In this document: piece after piece, positions 1-5,408 of the stretch
Layout of the letters: the number at the start of each line of letters is the position of its first letter
Numbering within the stretch: the stretch's first letter is position 1
Assembly: GCA_964003875.1 (NCBI GenBank)
Contig: CAXFLH010000066.1
Location: 1 to 8,720, forward strand
Direction of reading: 5' to 3'
Length of the DNA stretch: 8,720 nt
DNA from: UBA8444 sp964003875
Lineage (GTDB): Bacteria; Bacteroidota; Bacteroidia; Flavobacteriales; UBA7312
Notes under the pieces: model-generated
Told to the model about the DNA's origin: nothing
Databases searched by the model: none
The model's input: only the letters and a program-made list of their open reading frames with translations
Made by a program: the position numbers and the translations under genes

Positions 1-1745
1 GAGGGTCGGAACAAATACAAGACGAACTTAACAAGATGTTGAAAGACGCCAAAAATAAAGAGTTTTTAGACGTTATCTATTTTGGTTTAGCGGAACTTTA
101 TAAACGCCAAAGCATGATTAAAGAAGCCGTTCCCTTGTACGTAATGTCGGTTGCTAAAAGCATTAATAACGACGCGCAAAAATCTTTGTCAAGCGTTATA
201 CTAGCGGATATTTACTACGATCAACAAAATTACCGTTTTTCTCAAGCCTACTACGACACCGCTGTAGCCTTTATGAGTACTGATAACAACAGGTTTGTGC
301 CGGCTTCAGCCAGACAAAAAACCCTAACAGAGCTAATTACCAATTTGGATATTATTCAACATCAAGACAGTATACAGCGTGTAGCTTTAATGCCAGAAAA
401 AGAACGCTTGGCGTTTATCGACAATATTATAGAAAAGCTTAAACAAGAAGAACAACGCTTAAAAGAGCTGGAAAATTCAAGACGTTCTGAAAACAACTTT
501 TTTAATGACCCACAAAAAAACAACAGCTTTAATAGGATGAACCAAAACAGAGGCGGGGGTTGGTATTTTGACAATCCTAATACACTAAGTTTTGGTTTTT
601 CAGAGTTCAACAGAAAATGGGGAAAAAGAAAACTAGAAGATGATTGGCGACGTTCAGATAAAAAATCACTTACCGTAGAGGAGGCTTTAGCTGACACCAT
701 AAACGAAGATGAGTTTGACCCTAAGAGTAGAGATTCTTATCTAAAAGAATTGCCCATGTCGGTTGTAGCCATCAAGGAGTCCAACCAAAAAATTATAGAA
801 GCCTATTTTGATGCAGGCGTGATTTATAAGGAAAAACTAAGCGACATTCCTCAGTCTATAATCACTTTTGAGACCTTAAATACTCGCTTTCCAAAAAGTG
901 AAAACAGGGTAATGGTCATGTATTTTTTGTATAGACTACACCAGGAGAAAGGCAATATAGACTTAGCTAATGACTATAAACACATATTGCTAAATGAGTT
1001 TCCCCAAAGCGACTACGCTAAACTCATCAAAGATCCCGACTATGCCGAAGAAATCGTTCAAGCCAATAGTTTGCTCAATACAGATTATGAAAAGGCCCAT
1101 CAATACTATTTACAGTCTCAATTCGATGCCTGTGTTAGTCTTTGTGAGCGAGTCAATAAAAACAACCCTAACAACACTCTCTACCCTAACTTCGACTTTT
1201 TGAAAACTATGGCCAAAGGCTTTGGAATGACCAAGAGCAATTACATTAATGATCTCGCATTAATAGTGGAGAAATACCCCAAACATCAGGTTGCAGAATC
1301 CGCCAAAGAGATATTGGTGTATTTAAAACTAGAGGAATTAGAAGTAGATAAAACGGCATTAAGCGAGGGAGATTCGCCATATTTGAACAAGCCCAAAGCG
1401 GGACACTATTTCATTTTGTTGTTTAAGGAGTTTGACCTCGAAGTATCTATTGCTAAGTCCACACTATCCAATTATCACGCCGAATATTATCGACTAGACA
1501 GGCTAAATGTTAGCGATTTACTTTTTGACGAACACACCCATATGATTACAATCAGAGAGTTTCCTAATAAAAACAAGGCGATGACCTATTACAAGGCGTT
1601 TGTCGAAGGCGATGTGAGGGGTGTTTTTGGAGACGACTATGATGTTTTTGTGATTGCAAGTCCAAATTTTCCAACCTTTTTCAAAAACAGAGATGTTGAG
1701 GGTTATAAAAAGACCTTTCAAGAGTATTATTTAAATAAACAATGA
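1..1745 (+). CDS. PorW/SprE-like type IX secretion lipoprotein, 5'-truncated
   Basis: This is the C-terminal part of a TPR-type protein of the PorW (SprE) family, an outer-membrane lipoprotein needed for type IX secretion and gliding in Bacteroidota. The frame is open from base 3 and reads through the first visible ATG (36), so the true start lies upstream. 580 codons are visible, against roughly 870 residues as I recall for SprE, so the lipoprotein signal is not seen. Numbered from the ATG at 36, residues 1-110 look like TPR helices. Residues 119-150 are a charged, coiled-coil-like helix. An Asn-rich linker leads to a diagnostic segment at 173-206 with WYFDNP and, after it, FNRKWGKRKLEDDWRR. 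More helical repeats follow at about 250-440. The last 110 residues form a globular end starting at HYFILLF and including an ASPNFPTFF stretch. The family call rests on remembered motifs and on the bactofilin/atp neighbourhood. A generic TPR protein is the alternative. Confidence 0.78.
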   Translation, partial: GSEQIQDELNKMLKDAKNKEFLDVIYFGLAELYKRQSMIKEAVPLYVMSVAKSINNDAQKSLSSVILADIYYDQQNYRFSQAYYDTAVAFMSTDNNRFVPASARQKTLTELITNLDIIQHQDSIQRVALMPEKERLAFIDNIIEKLKQEEQRLKELENSRRSENNFFNDPQKNNSFNRMNQNRGGGWYFDNPNTLSFGFSEFNRKWGKRKLEDDWRRSDKKSLTVEEALADTINEDEFDPKSRDSYLKELPMSVVAIKESNQKIIEAYFDAGVIYKEKLSDIPQSIITFETLNTRFPKSENRVMVMYFLYRLHQEKGNIDLANDYKHILLNEFPQSDYAKLIKDPDYAEEIVQANSLLNTDYEKAHQYYLQSQFDACVSLCERVNKNNPNNTLYPNFDFLKTMAKGFGMTKSNYINDLALIVEKYPKHQVAESAKEILVYLKLEELEVDKTALSEGDSPYLNKPKAGHYFILLFKEFDLEVSIAKSTLSNYHAEYYRLDRLNVSDLLFDEHTHMITIREFPNKNKAMTYYKAFVEGDVRGVFGDDYDVFVIASPNFPTFFKNRDVEGYKKTFQEYYLNKQ

Positions 1746-1759
1746 AACAGACTTTTTAC

Positions 1760-1767
1760 TATATTTG
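1760..1767 (+). promoter_or_regulatory. Bacteroidota -7 promoter element (TATATTTG) before bactofilin
   Basis: TATATTTG fits the Bacteroidota sigma-A -7 consensus TAnnTTTG exactly. It lies in the 43-nt gap after the PorW/SprE-like gene and 21 nt before the bactofilin ATG, which would give a short leader. I see no TTG or TTTG at the expected -33 position, so the promoter is only half supported. Confidence 0.45.
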
Positions 1768-1788
1768 TTCTACCAAAAACAAATAATA

Positions 1789-2205
1789 ATGTTTTCATCA
1801 AAAGAAAAAAACATGGCAAAACCACACGAAAACACAGGCGTAGTAAATTTAATTGGCGTAGGTACAACTATCGTTGGCGAGATAACCTCCTCAGGTGACA
1901 TTCGCGTTGACGGCACGCTTTCAGGCTCAATAAATACCAAAGGAAAAGTTGTTGTTGGCTCTACTGGCATTGTAGAAGGCGACGTAAACGCTTCAAACGC
2001 AGATGTTTCGGGTGAGTTAAAAGGTTCTATCTCAGTATCAGAGCTTTTAGCATTAAAATCTACCGCAAAATTAGACGGCGATATCGTAACAAACAAACTA
2101 GCAATTGAGCCGGGCGCTTCCTTTACGGGTTCTTGTAGCATGGGTGCAGTTATAAAAGACATCAACCATGCCGGAAAACAAGAAAAACAAGAAAAAACAG
2201 CCTAA
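1789..2205 (+). CDS. bactofilin (polymer-forming cytoskeletal protein)
   Basis: Bactofilins self-assemble into nucleotide-independent filaments that scaffold envelope and cell-shape functions, usually at the inner face of the membrane. This 138-residue protein has the expected layout: a short charged N-terminus (1-17), a right-handed beta-helix core of short hydrophobic/Gly repeats (about 20-122) and a Lys/Gln-rich tail. The core shows the regular pattern of the DUF583 fold, with GDIRVDGTLSGSI, GKVVVGSTGIVEGDV, GELKGSI and KLDGDI as successive rungs. I chose the ATG at 1789 because Bacteroidota bactofilins commonly begin MF and because the upstream in-frame TTG (1765) falls inside the -7 element. 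The ATG at 1813 is a possible shorter start. The last 38 nt overlap the next gene in another frame, which suggests coupled translation with the AtpZ-like protein. Confidence 0.9.
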   Translation: MFSSKEKNMAKPHENTGVVNLIGVGTTIVGEITSSGDIRVDGTLSGSINTKGKVVVGSTGIVEGDVNASNADVSGELKGSISVSELLALKSTAKLDGDIVTNKLAIEPGASFTGSCSMGAVIKDINHAGKQEKQEKTA

Positions 2206-2401
2206 ACGTTTTATTGTTCTTATTGCTGTTGCTTCTCAGATGGGAATAACCATTTTTTTGGGAGCCACTTTCGGTAAATTTCTAGATGCCAAATACCAAA
2301 CTGAAAAACCTTGGTTTACCATCTCTTTAACCCTTTTTACTCTGCTCATCTCTTTGTATTCTGTTCAGCAGACCCTCAACAAACTAAACAATGACGACTA
2401 G
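2168..2401 (+). CDS. AtpZ/AtpI-family F0F1 accessory protein (AtpZ-like)
   Basis: This 77-residue inner-membrane protein has a Lys-rich cytosolic N-terminus (4-14) and two hydrophobic helices (about 15-37 and 50-68). Between them lie a Gln-Met-Gly start to the first helix (QMGI) and the loop GKFLDAKYQTEKPWF. The G-x-x-LD loop and the two-helix hairpin are typical of the AtpZ/AtpI family encoded just upstream of F0 genes. In Bacillus, AtpZ and AtpI have been linked to divalent-cation supply for the synthase, and AtpI homologues help build the c-ring. Which of these applies here cannot be told from sequence. The ATG at 2168 lies inside the end of the bactofilin gene. The next Met (25) is within the first helix, so the overlap is probably real. 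The stop overlaps the next gene by 11 nt. Confidence 0.82.
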   Translation: MPENKKNKKKQPKRFIVLIAVASQMGITIFLGATFGKFLDAKYQTEKPWFTISLTLFTLLISLYSVQQTLNKLNNDD

Positions 2402-2780
2402 TCGTTTTATTCTTTCTTTTGCTAGTAAATTAGGACTTGTTTTAGTCTGTGTGTGGCTGATGCATTACTCGATTTTTGAGCTGAATGACATTCGGCTTAG
2501 TCTAAAAATGTGGGCTTTTACCTACCTCAGCAACTTTTTATTGGCAGCACTTGCTATTTTGACGATTTATAATTTTAGAATCAGCCACACTGCTAGCTTA
2601 GGTTATATCTTTTTAGCAACAAGCCTGCTAAAACTGATTATTTTTCCTCTCCTGATACAACCCGTCTTAGTTGAACAATGTCCTAACTCAACTCATGCAT
2701 TTCTCTTATTTTTTACTCCATATTTTATGGCTCTAATGGTTGAAATAAGTGTTTTAATAAAGTTGCTCAACCGACTCTAA
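2391..2780 (+). CDS. four-helix membrane protein in the atpI position (putative AtpI-like)
   Basis: This 129-residue, very hydrophobic protein has four predicted membrane segments at about 7-26, 39-62, 67-92 and 102-127, joined by short loops. Its length, four-helix topology and place between the AtpZ-like gene and atpB match AtpI (UncI), which assists assembly of the subunit c ring. I see no strong sequence signature, so the assignment rests on context and topology rather than homology. The gene starts 11 nt inside the AtpZ-like gene, so the two are probably translationally coupled. It is followed by 117 nt with a separate promoter-like element before atpB, so the accessory genes may form their own short transcript with the bactofilin. 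Confidence 0.6.
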   Translation: MTTSRFILSFASKLGLVLVCVWLMHYSIFELNDIRLSLKMWAFTYLSNFLLAALAILTIYNFRISHTASLGYIFLATSLLKLIIFPLLIQPVLVEQCPNSTHAFLLFFTPYFMALMVEISVLIKLLNRL

Positions 2781-2816
2781 TTTTCTTGACAACAGGACGT
2801 TAAAAAAACTTTAAAA

Positions 2817-2831
2817 TAATTCATCATTTTA
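2817..2831 (+). repeat. 15-bp direct repeat, copy 1 (atpB leader)
   Basis: TAATTCATCATTTTA occurs here and again, identically, at 4262-4276 directly after atpE. This copy lies 24 nt upstream of the atpB -7 element. The match stops at both ends (A before and T after here, against T before and A after in the other copy). The AT-rich composition makes a chance match possible. Confidence 0.4.
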
Positions 2832-2854
2832 TTTTTAGAATAAACATTAATATT

Positions 2855-2862
2855 TAGTTTTG
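2855..2862 (+). promoter_or_regulatory. Bacteroidota -7 promoter element (TAGTTTTG) before atpB
   Basis: TAGTTTTG matches the TAnnTTTG consensus and lies 35 nt before the atpB start, in the only sizeable gap between the accessory genes and the structural atp genes. Transcription would begin around 2868-2870 and give a leader of about 30 nt. The region where a -33 TTTG would be expected is only T-rich, so this is a likely but incomplete promoter for atpBEFHAG. Confidence 0.5.
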
Positions 2863-2897
2863 CAGCGAATTCCATAACAGCAATTTTTTGCAGACGA

Positions 2898-4037
2898 ATG
2901 AGAAGAAAAATTAATTTATTAGCCTTACTTTTTACACTATTTATTACAAGTGTAACTTTTGCAAAATCTGACAACACGCATCAAAAAGACACCCCAGAAG
3001 AAGTAAAAGGCTTCATCAAGCATCACTTGAAAGACGCCCATTATTTTGAGCTTTTTCATGGTGTAAAAATGCCCCTACCAATTATTGTTTGGGACAATGG
3101 TATTCAATTCTTCTTGTCTTCAGACTTCAAGAAGGTTGAGGTTAAAGAGGTCACAGCACCCGATTCAACCATTACTTTTGTGCCGCTTAGCGAGAGCGAT
3201 TCTGTAGCTAAAGAAAGTACTGACTACATTTATGAGTCTAAGAGTTCTAATTACTCCATTTTTCACGGTAAAATAGTGGCGGCAAAACATGGGGATATGC
3301 TGCTTAAACTTAACTCAGACGGAAAGAAAAAGCTAGTCAGTCATTCTTCCTTAATTGACTTTTCTATTACAAAAAACGTTTTAATGACCTTGTTGATTTG
3401 CGTTTTAATATTCTTTCTTTTTACAGGCCTATCAAAGTCTTACAATAAGGGGCCAATCCCTAGTGGTTTTGGTAGGTTGTTAGAGCCACTAGTTTTATTT
3501 ATTAGAGATGATATTGCGATTCCTAACATTGGAGAAAAGCATTACAAAAGATACATGAGTTATTTGCTAACGGTATTCTTTTTCATTTGGATTGTTAACT
3601 TAGCCGGAATGACACCCCTAGGAATTAACATAACAGGAAACATAGCCATCACATTTTCGTTGGCACTGATAACTTATTTAATCACACAATTTACAGCAAA
3701 CAAAAATTATTGGGGACACATCTTTTGGATGCCTGGCGTACCAATACCAATGAAATTTGTTCTTATGCCTATAGAGCTTTTAGGAACAATCATTAAGCCA
3801 TTTTCTCTAATGATACGTTTGTATGCTAACATTACAGCGGGTCACGTGGTGTTGATGTCGCTTATTGGTTTAGTGTTTTTCGCCTCCAATCTATTTGCTT
3901 TTGGATCATTTTTTGGATTAACACTATTCTTAGGAGTTATTGAATTGCTTGTAGCCTTTTTACAGGCTTACATATTCACTATGCTAACAGCCCTTTATTT
4001 TGGTGCTGCAGTAGAAGAACATCACGATGAACATTAA
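2898..4037 (+). CDS. atpB: ATP synthase F0 subunit a, with secreted N-terminal extension
   Basis: Subunit a forms the proton half-channels against the c-ring in the inner membrane. At 379 residues it is about 100 longer than the E. coli protein. It begins with a signal peptide (1-22: MRRK, hydrophobic core, cleavage likely after VTFA). A soluble extension of about 135 residues follows, probably periplasmic, including HHLKDAHYFELF at 42-53. Membrane helices lie at about 159-177, 216-236, 246-267, 283-303, 314-335 and 338-368. The essential arginine is R307 in the segment SLMIRLYANITAGH. H316 and E349 stand where E. coli has E219 and H245, the reciprocal arrangement also found in mitochondrial subunit a. 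Q356 in LQAYIF matches E. coli Q252. The first ATG that keeps the signal peptide is at 2898. The C-terminus is an acidic/His tail (EEHHDEH). A 35-nt gap separates it from atpE. Confidence 0.97.
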   Translation: MRRKINLLALLFTLFITSVTFAKSDNTHQKDTPEEVKGFIKHHLKDAHYFELFHGVKMPLPIIVWDNGIQFFLSSDFKKVEVKEVTAPDSTITFVPLSESDSVAKESTDYIYESKSSNYSIFHGKIVAAKHGDMLLKLNSDGKKKLVSHSSLIDFSITKNVLMTLLICVLIFFLFTGLSKSYNKGPIPSGFGRLLEPLVLFIRDDIAIPNIGEKHYKRYMSYLLTVFFFIWIVNLAGMTPLGINITGNIAITFSLALITYLITQFTANKNYWGHIFWMPGVPIPMKFVLMPIELLGTIIKPFSLMIRLYANITAGHVVLMSLIGLVFFASNLFAFGSFFGLTLFLGVIELLVAFLQAYIFTMLTALYFGAAVEEHHDEH

Positions 4038-4072
4038 GATATTAACTAATTATTAACTTTAAATTTTTTATT

Positions 4073-4264
4073 ATGACTATTCCAAATATTGTAGGAGCGG
4101 GATTAATTGTAATCGGTGCAGGTTTAGGTATTGGTAAAATCGGTGGCTCTGCCATGGATGCTATCGCTAGACAACCTGAGGCGACTTCAAAAATCCAAAC
4201 AGCAATGATTATTGCCGCTGCACTTATTGAAGGTATTGGGTTTGCTGCATTATTTGCTGCTTAA
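4073..4264 (+). CDS. atpE: ATP synthase F0 subunit c
   Basis: This 63-residue hairpin of two membrane helices (about 5-27 and 41-62) forms the rotating c-ring. The polar loop holds the conserved ARQPE (32-36). The ion-binding carboxylate is E53 in the second helix (ALIEGIGFAAL), equivalent to E. coli D61. Aligned on RQPE, the sites that carry Gln and Ser in Na+-translocating rings are I20 and G54 here, so the ring should be proton-specific (inference). The Gly-rich first helix (GAGLGIG at 15-21) is typical for close packing of c subunits. The N-terminus is short compared with the 79 residues of E. coli. No clear Shine-Dalgarno is present and the leader is A/T-rich. A strong stem-loop begins 11 nt after the stop, the natural place to favour accumulation of this subunit. 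Confidence 0.97.
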   Translation: MTIPNIVGAGLIVIGAGLGIGKIGGSAMDAIARQPEATSKIQTAMIIAAALIEGIGFAALFAA

Positions 4265-4276
4265 TTCATCATTTTA
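4262..4276 (+). repeat. 15-bp direct repeat, copy 2 (after atpE)
   Basis: This is identical to 2817-2831 (TAATTCATCATTTTA). Its first three bases are the atpE stop codon and its last base is the first base of the 16-bp stem described next. The two copies therefore bracket the atpB-atpE segment. Confidence 0.4.
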
Positions 4277-4312
4277 AATCAAAACTGTAAGGGTTGCTTA
4301 CAGTTTTGATTT
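4276..4312 (+). promoter_or_regulatory. perfect 16-bp stem-loop between atpE and atpF
   Basis: The left arm 4276-4291 (AAATCAAAACTGTAAG) pairs without mismatch with 4297-4312 (CTTACAGTTTTGATTT) around the 5-nt loop GGTTG. It lies inside the 80-nt atpE-atpF gap, by far the widest between structural genes from atpE to atpG. It could be a partial terminator or attenuator, or a 3'-end stabiliser left after RNA cleavage. Either would give more atpE message than atpFHAG message. The U-run after the stem is short (one extra T, then AGC), so a fully efficient terminator is less likely, as is expected inside an operon. Confidence 0.7.
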
Positions 4313-4344
4313 TAGCATTATAAAAAGAAAAATAAAGATATAAT

Positions 4345-4842
4345 ATGGATTTATTTAACGACTTTTCAATTGGCTTGTTTGTTTGGCAAACCGTTTTATT
4401 TTTAGCTCTTTTATTCTTACTAAGAAAATACGCTTGGAAACCTATTCTTAGGGCGGTAGAAGAAAGAGAAGAAGGTATTAAAAACGCTTTGGAGGCAGCA
4501 GATAACGCCAAAAAAGAGATGGAAGCCCTCAATGCTGACAACGAGCGTATTTTGCGTGAAGCAAAAGCCGAAAGAGATAGCATACTCAAGGAGGCAAGAG
4601 AGATAAAAGAAACAATTATTACTGAGGCAAAGATACAAGCTTCAGAAGAAGCAGATAAGGTTTTGGCATCAGCAAGAGAGCAAATCAACAATGAAAAATT
4701 GGCGGCTATTACAGAGCTTAAAAATCAGGTAGCAGACCTATCTATTGATATTGCAGAAAAAGTATTGAAGTCGGAATTGAAAGACGCTGACAAACAAAAG
4801 GAATTAGTAAACAACGCTTTGAAAGAGGCTGCTTTGAGTTAA
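4345..4842 (+). CDS. atpF: ATP synthase F0 subunit b
   Basis: Subunit b is the peripheral stalk that holds F1 still against the rotating c-ring. The 165-residue protein has the classic design: one N-terminal membrane helix (about 8-26) ending at LRKYAWKPIL, then a long charged helix from about 37 to 150. That helix is rich in Glu, Lys and Ala, with an alternating pattern suited to a b-b dimer (EEREEGIKNALEAADNAKKE and onward). It ends in the delta-binding region with LSIDIAEKVLKSEL. The length is normal for a bacterial b subunit and only one b gene is present. It starts 32 nt after the stem-loop and its stop lies 1 nt before atpH, so the two are tightly coupled. Confidence 0.97.
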   Translation: MDLFNDFSIGLFVWQTVLFLALLFLLRKYAWKPILRAVEEREEGIKNALEAADNAKKEMEALNADNERILREAKAERDSILKEAREIKETIITEAKIQASEEADKVLASAREQINNEKLAAITELKNQVADLSIDIAEKVLKSELKDADKQKELVNNALKEAALS

Positions 4843-4843
4843 G

Positions 4844-5398
4844 ATGAGAAACACAAGAGCAACACTGAGGTATGCTAAGTCTTTACTAGAGTTAGCCAAA
4901 GAGCAAAACACATTAGAGCTTTGCAAAACAGATATGGCTAGTGTCGTATCTCTATGCCAAAACTCTAGAGAGTTAGTTTTGTTATTGAAAAGCCCTGTGG
5001 TCAAGACCGATAAAAAACTAGCCATTATAGCCGAAGTATTTGTAGGCTGTTCTCCTTTAGTGGTAAGCTTTATTAACCTCATCACTAAAAAGAAAAGAGA
5101 AGCCTTGTTATTTGATATAGCACAAGGCTTTTTAGATTTATACAAAATTGACCAAGGTATTGAGTCGGCAACTTTAACCACTGCCGTTGCATTAGATGAA
5201 GACACTAGACAACAAATCCTAGAATTCATCAAAAAGCAAGGCGTTAGTCAGGTCGATTTAACAGAACAAGTAGATGAAAGCCTTATCGGTGGAGCAATCC
5301 TTAGGTTGGGCGATAAACAACTAGACGCCAGCGTAGCGCGTCAGATAAAAGATTTAAAACAATCGTTTAATAAAAACCTTTACATAAAGGACTTCTAA
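4844..5398 (+). CDS. atpH: ATP synthase F1 subunit delta (OSCP)
   Basis: Delta caps the alpha3beta3 head and links it to the b stalk. The 184-residue protein shows the usual two parts. An N-terminal helical domain begins with the RYAKSLLELA motif (9-18). The C-terminal domain carries the family signature VDESLIGGAILRLGDKQLDASV at about 143-164, followed by a basic helix. The length is standard. It begins 1 nt after atpF and ends 10 nt before atpA, in keeping with the canonical F-H-A order. Confidence 0.97.
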   Translation: MRNTRATLRYAKSLLELAKEQNTLELCKTDMASVVSLCQNSRELVLLLKSPVVKTDKKLAIIAEVFVGCSPLVVSFINLITKKKREALLFDIAQGFLDLYKIDQGIESATLTTAVALDEDTRQQILEFIKKQGVSQVDLTEQVDESLIGGAILRLGDKQLDASVARQIKDLKQSFNKNLYIKDF

Positions 5399-5408
5399 AT
5401 TAACAACT

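Noticed and set aside
362..700. 112-codon open frame on the - strand
   Set aside because: It is antisense to the charged Lys/Glu-rich middle of the PorW/SprE-like gene, giving a Ser/Phe/Leu-rich shadow.
1765..1788. Upstream TTG start for the bactofilin
   Set aside because: The TTG lies within the -7 promoter element, and the extra residues do not resemble bactofilin N-termini.
1770..2165. 131-codon open frame on the - strand
   Set aside because: It mirrors the repetitive beta-helix codons of the bactofilin gene.
2800..2816. Possible hairpin TTAAA/TTTAA after the AtpI-like gene
   Set aside because: It is a five-base, all A/T stem with no T-run. It is not credible as a terminator.
4040..4058. 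Direct repeat TATTAACT (4040-4047 and 4051-4058) before atpE
   Set aside because: Eight bases in a nearly pure A/T leader are easily explained by composition.
4269..4691. 140-codon open frame on the - strand over the atpE-atpF gap and atpF
   Set aside because: It is antisense to the coiled coil of subunit b. The Ser/Ala/Leu repeats mirror Glu/Lys/Ala codons, and it runs through the stem-loop.
4804..5232. 142-codon open frame on the - strand
   Set aside because: It is antisense to atpH with no family signature or promoter.
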